DNA of 64,000 nt from Pseudoclavibacter sp. RFBB5 (GTDB lineage: Bacteria > Actinomycetota > Actinomycetes > Actinomycetales > Microbacteriaceae). Below are positions 1 through 8,800 of this stretch, piece by piece. Each line of letters starts with the position of its first letter. Position 1 is the stretch's first letter. The translations under genes and the position numbers were made by a program. The notes beneath the pieces are model-generated. The model searched no databases, had not been told where the DNA came from, and saw only the letters and a list, made by a program, of their open reading frames with translations. Location of the stretch: contig NZ_PSTZ01000006.1 in NCBI RefSeq assembly GCF_002931555.1, positions 186,001-250,000 on the forward strand. Direction: 5' to 3'.

Positions 1-1
1 A

Positions 2-241
2 GAGGGACGTTCCAATCACGCGATCGCCGAGGCGCTCCACGTGAGCGCCGGGAGCGTCGAGAAGCACATCTCGGCGGTCTTCCAGAAGCTCGAGCTCGAC
101 CAGGGCGACGGCGGCAACCGGCGCGTGCTGGCCGTCCTCGCGCACCTTGACGGGCAGGGGCACTCGCCCCGCTCGAACCCACAGACACCCCTCGATGGAC
201 AGGGCCACGCGGCCCGATTCCCGAACGGAGAACTCCGATGA
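2..241 (+). CDS. LuxR-family response regulator, C-terminal end (5' truncated)
   Basis: This is the tail of a DNA-binding response regulator; its N-terminal receiver domain lies before the window. Reading from base 2, the frame gives a LuxR/NarL helix-turn-helix: SNHAIAEALHVSAGSVEKH is the recognition region, followed by ISAVFQKLEL, the usual last helix. After that comes a low-complexity tail with two HLDGQGH/PLDGQGH-like copies. The stop codon TGA at 239-241 overlaps the ATG at 238, so this gene and the next membrane protein are translationally coupled. Such regulators usually pair with a membrane sensor kinase, which would be upstream. The family call is firm; the stimulus cannot be read from this fragment. 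Confidence 0.85.
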   Translation, partial: EGRSNHAIAEALHVSAGSVEKHISAVFQKLELDQGDGGNRRVLAVLAHLDGQGHSPRSNPQTPLDGQGHAARFPNGELR

Positions 242-1071
242 CCACGCCAACGCTCGAACCGGACACGCGCCCTGAGGCCCAGGGTGACAGCACGAAGCGC
301 TTCGGCTGGATCACGATCACCGTCGCCATCGTGGGCGGGATGGTGGTCGCCGGCACGCTGACGAGCGCCGTCTTCAACAGCCTCCGCGACGTCATGCGCG
401 ACGAGACGACCATCACGGAGTCGGTTGCGGGAGTGTCCTCGCTGCGCGTCGACGTCGACTCTGTAGGCATCGAGATCGAGTTCGGCGACGTCTCCGAAGC
501 GCAGCTCGCGGTGGAGACGAAGGGCTTCAAGCAGGCCGGCGACTGGCAGCTCACGACCGAGGGAGGCGAGCTCGCCGTCGAGCGGGCGGGTGGCCGCAGC
601 GGCGGCCCCTTCGGCGACGAAGAGCTCTCCTTGACGCTGCCGAGGACGTTGTCGGGGGAGGACCTGGATGCTCACATCACCGTCAGCTCCGGGGCCGCGA
701 GCCTCGAGGGTGACTTCGGCGACCTCGTCATCGAGACGAACTCGGGCGCGAGCAACTTCGAGGGCTCCGCCGCGAACCTCACGGTGAGCACCGGGTCCGG
801 CGCCACGAACATCGAGGCGGAGGTGTCGGGGGATGTGGTGCTGGCGGCCAACTCGGGTGCTGTCAATGCCGTCTTCACCGGATCCGCGCCCAAGGGCACT
901 GACATCTCGCTCGAATCGGGCTTCGGCAGCGTCGCGCTCCCTGACGGCGCGTACAAGGTCGAGTCGAACCTCAGCGAGTCCGGAATGGCGAACGTCAACG
1001 TCCGGCAGTCAGACGACGCAGAGAGCACGCTCTCCGTCTCGGTCGGTTCCGGCTTCCTGACGGTCGAGTAG
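238..1071 (+). CDS. Membrane-anchored protein with DUF4097-like beta-strand repeats
   Basis: A 277-residue protein with a short cytosolic N-terminus and one membrane segment at about residues 23-45 (WITITVAIVGGMVVAGTL). The long external part has repeated short strands of the type VSSGAASLEGDFGDLVIETN and VSTGSGATNIEAEVSGDVVL. That pattern of alternating S/G/A-rich turns and strands is typical of the DUF4097/adhesin-like beta-helix family. Members are often encoded next to response regulators and PspC/LiaF-type envelope stress genes, and the ATGA overlap with the LuxR regulator fits a shared operon. An envelope-sensing or structural role is an inference from context. No enzyme motif is visible. 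Confidence 0.7.
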   Translation: MTTPTLEPDTRPEAQGDSTKRFGWITITVAIVGGMVVAGTLTSAVFNSLRDVMRDETTITESVAGVSSLRVDVDSVGIEIEFGDVSEAQLAVETKGFKQAGDWQLTTEGGELAVERAGGRSGGPFGDEELSLTLPRTLSGEDLDAHITVSSGAASLEGDFGDLVIETNSGASNFEGSAANLTVSTGSGATNIEAEVSGDVVLAANSGAVNAVFTGSAPKGTDISLESGFGSVALPDGAYKVESNLSESGMANVNVRQSDDAESTLSVSVGSGFLTVE

Positions 1072-1111
1072 GTCGACGCAGCACCTCACCACTCCCCGGC
1101 ACCCGGCGAGC

Positions 1112-2761
1112 TCAGCGCACCTCGAGGCTCTTGTGGGCCTCGAGGAGGGCGCGGCTGGCCGGGTGCTTCGGCGCGGCGAAGAGCTCGGCGACGGGCGCGG
1201 TCTCGACCACTTCGCCCCGGCTCATGACGGCGACGCGATCGGAGAGCTGGGCCACGACCGCGAGGTCGTGCGAGATGAAGAGGCAGGCGAGGCCGAGGTC
1301 GTTGACGAGCCGCTGGATGAGCGCGAGCACCTGCGCCTGCACCGTCACATCGAGTGACGACACCGGTTCGTCGCACAGCAGCACGTCCGGCTCGGGGGCG
1401 AGGGCCCGCGCGATGGCCACTCGCTGCCGCTGCCCGCCGCTGAGGTGGAGCGGGCGGAGCCCCGCGACCGAGGCGTCGAGCCCGACCTGCTCTAGCGCCG
1501 CCTCGATGGCCGCCCGGTTCGTGCGCACCGAGCTCGACCTGCCAGCGGTGATCGCATCCGCGAGGATCTCGCCCACGGTGCGCCGCGGGTCGAAGCTCGA
1601 CAGTGCATCCTGGGGCACGTAGCCGAGTCTCGGCCGACGCGACCTGCGGCTGCGCTCGGGTGCCGGGTTCCAGGCCTCGCCGAGGAAGGTGACCGACCCC
1701 GCGTCCGGCTGCTCGAGGCCGAGCGCGATGCGGGCGAGCGTCGACTTGCCTGAGCCAGAGCTGCCGACGATGCCGAGCGTCTCCCCGTGGCCGAGGAAGA
1801 ACGAGGCGCCGCGCACGGCATGCACCGGCGCGGCCCCGAGGGTGCGGAAGGTCCGAGACACGGCGCGCACGTCGAGCAGCCGAGGAGCGGTCGCGGCGGC
1901 GGAGGCCGCGGACGCGCTGCCGGACGAGTCGCCGGTTGGCTTCGGCTGCGCTGCCAGGAGCGTTCTGGTGATGTCGTGCTGGGGTGCGCGGAAGAGCTGC
2001 TCGGTCGGTGCCGTCTCGACGACGAGGCCTTCGCTCATGACCGCGACGCGGTCGGCGAGGCGCTGCACGACGCCGAGGTCGTGCGTGATGAAGAGCATCG
2101 TCATGCCGTCTGCCTTGAGCGCGTTGAAGAGCCCGATGAGCTGCGCCTGCACCGCCTGGTCGACCGAGCTCGTCGGCTCATCGGCGATGAGCAGCGCCGG
2201 GTCTCCGGCGAGGGCGGCGGCGATGAGCACGCGCTGACGCTGGCCCCCGGAGAGCTGCCCGCTGCGGCGTCTCGCGATCGACGCGGGATCCTCGATGCCG
2301 ACGCGGTCGAGAAGCTCGAGCACGCGCTGGCGCCGCGCCGCGCGCCCGAGGTCGGTGTGCAGCCGGAGCGCGTCGTCGACCTCGCGCCAGACCGGGCGGA
2401 GCGGGTCGAGAGCGACCAGCGCATCCTGGTGGACAAGCCCGATGCGGCCGCCGCGGATGGAGCGCCACGCCCCGTCGGAGGTCTTCGTCGGCAGCTCGTC
2501 TCCGTCGAGGCGCAGCACTCCGGCGTCGACTCGCGCTCCGTCACCGCTCAGCCCCAGGAGGGAACGCGCCGTGACCGACTTGCCAGAGCCGGACTCGCCG
2601 ACAAGCGCGAGGCACTCGCCGCGCCGCACCTCGAACGAGACCCCGCGGACGGCCTCGAAGTCGCCGAACGAGACGCGCAGCTTGCTCACCTCGACGACGA
2701 GCTCCGCATCCCGCGCACCCGCGGCGTTCACGTCGCCCTCACTGGGGTCGCGCTCGCTCAC
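1112..2761 (-). CDS. Oligopeptide/dipeptide ABC importer, fused double ATPase (DppD-DppF type)
   Basis: A 549-residue protein with two complete ABC ATPase domains in one chain, the last gene of the importer operon. The N-terminal half has Walker A GESGSGKS, signature LSGGQRQRV and Walker B LLIADEPTSS. The C-terminal half has GSSGSGKS, LSGGQRQRV and LLCDEPVSSLD. Both end in the VVETAP.E.LF.AP segment typical of the Opp/Dpp/Nik family, where two separate subunits are usual. The start is taken as GTG at 2761, giving a GTGA overlap with the permease stop codon; the open frame runs further upstream, but only as a shadow of the permease gene. ATP hydrolysis by this subunit would power uptake of a peptide, metal chelate or similar solute. 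Confidence 0.92.
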   Translation of the reverse strand: MSERDPSEGDVNAAGARDAELVVEVSKLRVSFGDFEAVRGVSFEVRRGECLALVGESGSGKSVTARSLLGLSGDGARVDAGVLRLDGDELPTKTSDGAWRSIRGGRIGLVHQDALVALDPLRPVWREVDDALRLHTDLGRAARRQRVLELLDRVGIEDPASIARRRSGQLSGGQRQRVLIAAALAGDPALLIADEPTSSVDQAVQAQLIGLFNALKADGMTMLFITHDLGVVQRLADRVAVMSEGLVVETAPTEQLFRAPQHDITRTLLAAQPKPTGDSSGSASAASAAATAPRLLDVRAVSRTFRTLGAAPVHAVRGASFFLGHGETLGIVGSSGSGKSTLARIALGLEQPDAGSVTFLGEAWNPAPERSRRSRRPRLGYVPQDALSSFDPRRTVGEILADAITAGRSSSVRTNRAAIEAALEQVGLDASVAGLRPLHLSGGQRQRVAIARALAPEPDVLLCDEPVSSLDVTVQAQVLALIQRLVNDLGLACLFISHDLAVVAQLSDRVAVMSRGEVVETAPVAELFAAPKHPASRALLEAHKSLEVR

Positions 2762-3642
2762 GACGCCTGCCTTGTGCGCTGCTGCATGATGCGGCCGAGC
2801 ATCGTCGCCGTGACCGCGGCGCCGACGATCGCGGTGCCGGGGAAGATCGTGAGCCACCAGCTGCCGGTCGGCAGGTAGAGGCGCCCAGCGGAGAGCATCG
2901 AACCCCATTCCGGGCTGGGCGGGGGTTCGCCGAGGCCCAGGTAGCTGAGGGCCGCCGCCCAGACGATCGCCTGCCCGAGCCCGAGGGTCGCGAGTGAGAA
3001 GAGCGGCCACGCGACGTTCGGAAGGAGCGTGCGCGCGAACGTGTGCCAGCGCGAGCGGCCGAGCACGAGGTCGGCCTCGACGTAGGCGCTCGCGCGCACC
3101 CGCAGCACCTGGGAGCGGATGAGCCTCGCGTACCCGGGCGCCGTCGAGAGGCCGACGGCGATCGTCGTCGTCACCACTCCAGGGCCTGCGAGCACGATGA
3201 GCAGGAGGGCGAGGAGGATACCGGGGAAGGCGAAGAACACCTCGACGATACGGGTCGTGCCGAAGTCGAGCCACCGTGGCCCGAGGCCGGCCGCGAGCCC
3301 GAACACGGCGCCGAGGGCGAGCCCGATCGCGGTCGCGAGCGCGCCGATCGTGAGCGACGATGCCGCGCCGTGCACCACCCGCGTGTAGACGCCGCGCCCC
3401 GACTCGTCGGTGCCGAACGGATGCTCGGGGCTCGGGGGCGAGAACGCGTCGGCCGGGTTCACGGCAAGCGGGTTGCCCGGCGCGAGGAGCTGGGGGAAGA
3501 CGGAGGCGAGCACGTAGAGGGCGGCGACCCCGAGCCAGACCGCGAGCCACACGCCGCGCCGAGAGCCCGAGCGGGCGCGCCCGGAGCGACGCCCACCTGA
3601 ACCGGCACGCGCATCCCGGACCGCCGCGGCCTCGAGACTCAT
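2758..3642 (-). CDS. ABC importer permease, DppC/OppC type
   Basis: A 294-residue inner-membrane permease with about six hydrophobic segments. The start of the periplasmic region carries the HPFGTDESGRGVYTRVVHGA motif (DppC signature: HPFGTD..GRD). The cytoplasmic EAA loop, EADLVLGRSRWHTFARTLLPN, contacts the ATPase. It pairs with the DppB-type permease to form the translocation channel. The stop overlaps the GTG of the ATPase gene, and the start overlaps the end of the DppB-type gene (ATGA, 3639-3642), so the two are tightly coupled. Substrate cannot be read from the permease. Confidence 0.93.
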   Translation of the reverse strand: MSLEAAAVRDARAGSGGRRSGRARSGSRRGVWLAVWLGVAALYVLASVFPQLLAPGNPLAVNPADAFSPPSPEHPFGTDESGRGVYTRVVHGAASSLTIGALATAIGLALGAVFGLAAGLGPRWLDFGTTRIVEVFFAFPGILLALLLIVLAGPGVVTTTIAVGLSTAPGYARLIRSQVLRVRASAYVEADLVLGRSRWHTFARTLLPNVAWPLFSLATLGLGQAIVWAAALSYLGLGEPPPSPEWGSMLSAGRLYLPTGSWWLTIFPGTAIVGAAVTATMLGRIMQQRTRQAS

Positions 3643-4640
3643 GCGCGCACCCCGACCCGCTCGCGCGACCCGGCCCGGTCACGCGCCCGCGGATCGATGA
3701 GGGGCTCGACCAGGTCGGTCAGCACCGTGACGAGCATGTAGGCGGCCGCGACGACGATGAGCACGCCGATGACGTACGGCACGTCGCGCGCGCCGACGGC
3801 ATCCAGCAGCGAGCGGCCGAGTCCTGGCCGCGCGAAGATCGTCTCGACAACCACCGCGCCGGAGACCAGCGAGCCGAGCGCCCAGCCGCTGAGACCGACG
3901 GCGGGGATCGCAGCGTGGCGCAGGACGTGCCGCCAGAAGACGCCGCTTCGCCCTTCCCCCCGCGCACGCGCCGCGAGCACGAACGGCGACTCGAGGGCAT
4001 CGAGCATCTGCTCGCGCATGACCTGCCCGAGATAGCCGGCGAGGGGAAGGGCCAGGGTGATGCTCGGAAGGATGAGGCCGGAGAACCCGGGGCCGGAGAC
4101 CGCAACCGGAAGGCCGAGCATCCCTGCGAAGATCAGCACGAGCACGGCCGCCAGCCAGAAGTGCGGAACGGCGGCGGCGATGACCTCGAGCGTCGAGGCG
4201 ATGCCCCACGCGAGGCGACCGCCGCCCGTCGACCACCAGGCGACCGCGAGCGCGATGACCCAGGCGAGGAGCAGCGAGAGGCCGGCCAGGGCGAGGGTGC
4301 CGGGCAGCTGCTCGCCGATGAGGTCCGCGACGCGCTCGCGCTGCGCGTAGCTGAAACCGAGGTCGCCCGTCGCGGTGCGCCAGAGCTGCGAGAGGTACTG
4401 GAGGAAGAGCGGCTGGTCGAGCCCGTTGTCTGCGCGCGCCTGCGCGACCGCCTCGGCGCTGGCGTTCGAGCCGGGCCCGCCGAGGATCGCGAGCACCGGG
4501 TCGCCCGGCACGGCCCGCACGGCGAAGAACGTGACGGTGATGACCGCCCACAGCACGAAGAGGACGCCGCCGAGACGGAGGAGGATGCGCGGAATCAGCG
4601 GCACCAGTCGTGCCGCGCGAGACCGCGCATCCGTCGTCAC
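3639..4640 (-). CDS. ABC importer permease, DppB/OppB type
   Basis: A 333-residue permease with the classic DppB N-terminus: one membrane helix followed by RAVPGDPVLAILGG, then YLSQLWRTATGDLGFSY. It has further helices and the EAA loop motif AARARGEGRSGVFWRHVLRH, ending with LVEPLIDPR. It forms a heterodimer with the downstream DppC-type subunit. The gene begins 40 bases after the stop of the solute-binding protein gene and overlaps the next permease by 4 bases. The family call is firm; the transported solute is unknown. Confidence 0.93.
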   Translation of the reverse strand: MTTDARSRAARLVPLIPRILLRLGGVLFVLWAVITVTFFAVRAVPGDPVLAILGGPGSNASAEAVAQARADNGLDQPLFLQYLSQLWRTATGDLGFSYAQRERVADLIGEQLPGTLALAGLSLLLAWVIALAVAWWSTGGGRLAWGIASTLEVIAAAVPHFWLAAVLVLIFAGMLGLPVAVSGPGFSGLILPSITLALPLAGYLGQVMREQMLDALESPFVLAARARGEGRSGVFWRHVLRHAAIPAVGLSGWALGSLVSGAVVVETIFARPGLGRSLLDAVGARDVPYVIGVLIVVAAAYMLVTVLTDLVEPLIDPRARDRAGSRERVGVRA

Positions 4641-4680
4641 TCGTCGATTGTCTCGTGTGCCGCGCTCGTCTGTCGTCCCG

Positions 4681-6330
4681 CTACTCGATGGTGACGTTCA
4701 CGAGCGAGGGCACGTTGACGTTCGGCTGGAGCCGGAAGCCGTGCACGTTGTCGCCGTAGGCGAACTGCACGGTCTGGTCGTAGAGCGGGATGACGGTGCC
4801 GCTGTCGATGATGAGCTGCTGGGCCTCGCCGTACAGGCGCTCGCGCTCGGCGTCGTCGGTCGTCTTGACGGCGGCCTCGAGGGCTTCGTCGAGTTCGGGC
4901 AGCGAGAGCCCAGTGTTGTTGGCGTGATACCCGCTCGGGGCGGGGCTGATGCTGTCGGTCGAGTAGACGATGCGGAGCACGTCGGCCGAGTTCTTCGAGT
5001 ACGGCGCGACGATGGCGTCGAACTCCCACGTGCCGCTGCGCTCGTACCAGGTCGACAGGTCGAGCAGCTCGAGCTGGACGTCGAAGCCCACCTCGGCGCT
5101 TGTCGCCTTGATCTGCTCGAGCACCGAGATCTCGGCGGGGATCGACTGGTTCGTGGAGACGGGGAACGCCACCTCGAGGCGCTTGCCGTCCTTGGTGCGC
5201 ACGCCGTCGGCGTCGCGTGCCGTCCAGCCTGCCTCGTCGAGGAGGGTGGATGCGCGAGCGGCGTCGAACCCGAACGCGTCGGGATGGGAGGTGGCGAACG
5301 GTGTGGCGCTCGAGAGCACCGACGTCGAGCGTTCGAGGGTGCCGAAGTAGAGCGACTCGACGGCGGCGTCGATGTCGGCTGAGGCTGCGAACGCCTCACG
5401 CACCTTGGGGTCGTCGAACGGCGCGCGGGTCGTGTTCAGCTCGATGCGAGCGGTCACGCCCGGGCGCGCTCCGATGAGCGTCTCCTCGGTGCCGTTCGCC
5501 TGGAACTGCGAGAGCGCATCCGGCTGCACGGAGTCGATGATGTCTGCCTGGCCGGACTGCAGGGCGGCGAGGCGGGTGGCCGCATCGGGGATGAACTTCC
5601 ACTCGATCGTGTCGACGGCCGCTCCTGGCTGGTCTTCGGTCGCGACGCCGTCCTCCGGCGCCGTTGTGTGGTTCTGATTGCGGGTCAGCACGACCTGCGA
5701 CTGCTTCTCCCACGACTCGACCTTGAACGCTCCCGTGCCGATGGGGGCGAGGCAGTTCGCGTCGGTGCCGCGCTCGAGGCCGGCCGGGGACTCGATGGCG
5801 AGCCAGGTCTGCGCGAGCGATTCGACGAGGGCGCTGTCCGGTTCGCTGAGGTCGAAGCGCACCGTGTGCTCGTCGACGGCGACCGCCTCGGAGACCTTGC
5901 CGAGGGCGAGGATCGCCGTCGACGATGCGGTGTCCGGGTTCTTGATGTGCTCGACGTTGGCGACGACCGCGTCCGCATCGAACGGTGTGCCGTCGGTGAA
6001 GGTCACGCCTTCCTTGAGGGAGACCGTCCAGCTCAGCTGGTCGTCGGAGGGCTCGGCGCCGGTCGCGAGCCACGGCACGATCTCACCGGCCTCATCTTTC
6101 GAGAAGAGCGACTCGAGGAACTGGTTCGCGAGGATCGCCTGGGGCCAGTTCCCGCCGACGTGCGGGTCGAGGCAGGTCGGTTCGGCGTCGCCCGAGGCAT
6201 ATCGAAGGATTTCAGCCTCCCCTGCGGCGCCGGTGTCGCTCGAACAGGCGGCAAGTGGCACGATGAGGGCTGCGGACAAGGCGAGGAGCGCGGCGGGCTT
6301 CGCGGAACGGCGGGTGACTGATTCTGACAC
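4681..6330 (-). CDS. Solute-binding lipoprotein of peptide-type ABC importer (SBP_bac_5)
   Basis: A 549-residue extracytoplasmic binding protein of the DppA/OppA/NikA family. From the chosen GTG start the N-terminus is a lipoprotein signal: basic VTRRSAKP, a hydrophobic stretch, and the lipobox LAAC with the lipidated Cys at residue 29. Family segments are visible, such as ANQFLESLFSKDEAGEIVPW and the FTDGTPFDADAVVANVEHIK region. An ATG 17 codons upstream (6381) would overlap the divergent TetR gene and put extra polar residues ahead of the signal peptide, so GTG at 6330 is preferred. It is the first gene of the importer operon. Ligand class (peptide, nickel chelate, sugar conjugate) is not evident. 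Confidence 0.9.
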   Translation of the reverse strand: MSESVTRRSAKPAALLALSAALIVPLAACSSDTGAAGEAEILRYASGDAEPTCLDPHVGGNWPQAILANQFLESLFSKDEAGEIVPWLATGAEPSDDQLSWTVSLKEGVTFTDGTPFDADAVVANVEHIKNPDTASSTAILALGKVSEAVAVDEHTVRFDLSEPDSALVESLAQTWLAIESPAGLERGTDANCLAPIGTGAFKVESWEKQSQVVLTRNQNHTTAPEDGVATEDQPGAAVDTIEWKFIPDAATRLAALQSGQADIIDSVQPDALSQFQANGTEETLIGARPGVTARIELNTTRAPFDDPKVREAFAASADIDAAVESLYFGTLERSTSVLSSATPFATSHPDAFGFDAARASTLLDEAGWTARDADGVRTKDGKRLEVAFPVSTNQSIPAEISVLEQIKATSAEVGFDVQLELLDLSTWYERSGTWEFDAIVAPYSKNSADVLRIVYSTDSISPAPSGYHANNTGLSLPELDEALEAAVKTTDDAERERLYGEAQQLIIDSGTVIPLYDQTVQFAYGDNVHGFRLQPNVNVPSLVNVTIE

Positions 6331-6379
6331 TCGCAGAGTGTAACCGTGTTTATGGACACCATGCAGAAATGAGTCGGAC
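6331..6379. promoter_or_regulatory. Divergent promoter region between the ABC importer operon and its TetR gene
   Basis: Only 49 bases separate the two start codons. On the minus strand TACACT (6337-6342 on plus) is a good -10 box just upstream of the GTG, which would make the importer mRNA nearly leaderless; its -35 is poor. The stretch around 6340-6358 (TGTAACC...GGACA) shows a loose TGT/ACA dyad that could be a TetR operator. Both assignments are inferences. Confidence 0.35.
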
Positions 6380-7012
6380 ATGACGGATCACGAGGAGCGG
6401 GCCGCGCGTCGAGGTCGGCCCTCGGCGTCGAGTCGCGAGACCCTGGAAGAGGCCGCCCTCGAGCTGTTCCTCGAGCAGGGGTACGAGCAGACGAGCGCGA
6501 GCGACATCGCCCGCCGAGCGGGGGTCGCGCGAAGCTCCTTCTTCAACTACTTCACCGCCAAGGCCGACGTGCTGTGGGTCGGCCTCGACCCGCTGCTGGC
6601 CGGCATCCCCTCGCTCCTCGATGCGGCTGCCGCCGACCTTGCCGACGACGGCGTCAGCGGATCGGGTGGCGGGCTGGCCGAGTTGCGCCGGGTGCTCCTC
6701 GCCATCGCCGCGACGGTCAGCCCTGAGCACATCCCGTGGGCGGCGTCTCTCCGTGAGATGACCGGAACGGGTGAGGACCTCGCGGCCACCGGCTCCAAGC
6801 GCGCGCTCGTCCAGCAGGCGGCACTCCGGCGGTACCTGTCGCGCACCGAACCCGCCCTCGACGAGCTGCAGCGGGCCGTCTGCGCGGGCGCGATCGTCGC
6901 AGCGGTGGTCGCCGCGGGCGACCGCTGGGTCGAGGCTGGCCCAGCTCGCGGCAGCCTGGCCGAGCTCGTCGACGAGGCGACGGCGCCGATTCTGCGCGCC
7001 TACGGTGGCTAA
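6380..7012 (+). CDS. TetR/AcrR-family transcriptional regulator
   Basis: A 210-residue regulator. The N-terminal helix-turn-helix is clear: a basic RRGRPSASSRETLEEAA lead, ELFLEQGYEQTSASDIARRA, then GVARSSFFNYFTAKADVLW, the recognition helix with its FxYF.K.DVL ending. The C-terminal ligand-binding half is diverged, as usual. It is transcribed away from the peptide-type ABC importer operon across a 49-base gap, the standard layout for a local repressor, so it probably controls that operon and itself. The inducer is unknown. Confidence 0.85.
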   Translation: MTDHEERAARRGRPSASSRETLEEAALELFLEQGYEQTSASDIARRAGVARSSFFNYFTAKADVLWVGLDPLLAGIPSLLDAAAADLADDGVSGSGGGLAELRRVLLAIAATVSPEHIPWAASLREMTGTGEDLAATGSKRALVQQAALRRYLSRTEPALDELQRAVCAGAIVAAVVAAGDRWVEAGPARGSLAELVDEATAPILRAYGG

Positions 7013-7152
7013 GGGTGTGGGCCGGCTTCGCATGTCGTACACGCCTCGTCTGTAGTCTCTATGTTCTAAGAATGTAGAAAATGCCTGATCTCAGCATTGA
7101 TCTGCTTCGTGCGAAGAGGTAGGCTGGTGGTGATCCCGGGGGGGAGGTCATC

Positions 7153-8773
7153 ATGGTCTTTAAAGTCCAGAGTCTCGGTGCAGAGTGCACTTCTGCGTCG
7201 CGCCGTGCGAGTGCGGAGCCGTTGACGGAGACGGCCGAGTCGCGATCGCGGGGTATGGCCGAGTCGGCGGTGGTGGATGCGCTGGTCGCGTCACCCGGCC
7301 AAGTCGCGGGCTTGCTCGCGGCGGAGATCCCGGTTGTGATCAGCGAGCTCGCAGGGCGTCGGCGCGCTTTGGATGCGGCGCTCGTGGAGGTCGCCGGGGA
7401 AGCGCTGCGACGTGACGAGGAGTCGTCGGTGCCGGACGCGCTCGCGCGAGCGGCCGGGTTCTCGTCGCTCGCAGAGCTGCTGCAGCATCTGCTTGGCGTG
7501 GAGAGGCGAGACGCGCGAATGCTCGTAGAGCTCGCCGAAGCGACCCGCTCGGGCCGGTCGCTCACTGGAGAACCGCTGCTGCCTGCACGTCCAGCGGTTG
7601 CCGGAGCGCTGGCCGCGGCGCGCGTTTCCGTTGCACAGGCGTTCATGATCGTGAAGGGGTTGAAGGCCGCCGCAGTTCGCGCTGAACCAGCGCACGTCGA
7701 CGTTGCGGAGACGGAGCTTGTTGCGTCGGCGCAAGGCGTGACGCCGGTCAGCGCCGACTCGGATGGCATCGATGCTGAGGGCGCCGACCTGGAAGCCGCG
7801 GTGCCGGCAGCGCCGGAGGAACTGCGCGTGCAGGCGTCCGCGTGGGTTGCGTTCCTCGATCCGGACGGGGCGGAACCGCGCGCGGAGGCGATCGCGCGCA
7901 ATCGCGGTCTGTGGGTTCGGCATGCCGCGGACGGGACGGTGCGGGGTCGCTTCGTCGCAACTCCCGAGCAGGGCGAGCTGCTCGTGAAGACGCTCGAGAC
8001 CCTCACTTCGCCCCGCCGCGCGGTTGAATGCGAGCCGACCCGCACCCCAGGGTTCGGAGAGACGACCGCGGGCGATGATCGCGGCGAGCTTGAAGGGCTG
8101 AGCGCGGGTGGTCTGGCCGCTGACGATGGGCAAGCTGGCGGCCTGGACGCGGCCGAGGTTGACCTCGCACATCCGGACGAGCGAATCGCGGACTCTGCCG
8201 CAGCAGCGCGTCGACGCTCTCGGGGAGGTCTTCGCTCGCTACGCGGAGTCCGCTCACGCGCCTCGCGCGGGCGGGGAAGCACCCACTGTTGTGATCGTCA
8301 CCACCCGGGCCGGCGCGAGCGGCGAACCGACCCGGCCTGCCGATGTGCCGCACCTTGAGCGCACCGGCACTGCAGTGCCTCCAAGCCTCGTCGCGAAGAC
8401 CATCTGCGATGGGTTCGTGCAGACAGCGATCGTCGGCAGCAACGGGGAGATCCTGAAACTGGGACGCCGACAGCGGCTGTACAGCCGCGGGCAACGCCGC
8501 GCTCTCGCCGTCCGAGACCAGGGGTGCATCACGCCTGGCTGCTGGAAACCCGTCGGCATGTGCGAAGCGCACCACACCAGCAGGTGGGTCGACGGCGGCC
8601 TCACCAACACCGACGACGGCGTCCTCCTTTGCAGCCTGCACCACCACATGGCCCACAGCGAAGAACTCGAACTCGTGAGGGACCGCGGCAACCGATGGCG
8701 AGTCCTCCGCCCCGGCTGGCAGTACCGACTCCTCACCCGCAAGCGGTACCGAGAAGTCAAGTCGAGGTGTTGA
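7153..8773 (+). pseudogene. DUF222/HNH endonuclease (13E12-repeat family), split by a frameshift
   Basis: The family has a DUF222 N-terminal domain and a C-terminal HNH nuclease. Frame 1 from ATG 7153 (strong RBS GGGGGGAGG) encodes the DUF222 part, through ETLTSPRRAVECEP and on to EVDLAHPDERIA near 8185. It then turns into nonsense (AAARRRSRGG) and stops at 8358. The rest of the protein continues in frame 2 from about 8170-8200 (RTLPQQRVDALGEVFARY) to the HNH motif: CITPGCWKPVGMCEAHHTSR followed by DDGVLLCSLHHHMAHS, stop at 8773. Joining the frames gives one full-length family member, so a single indel broke the gene, or the assembly has an error here. These genes are multi-copy in actinomycetes and thought to be mobile. 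Confidence 0.85.
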
Positions 8774-8800
8774 ATCTGGCCGAACGGCTGCTCGGAGCGC

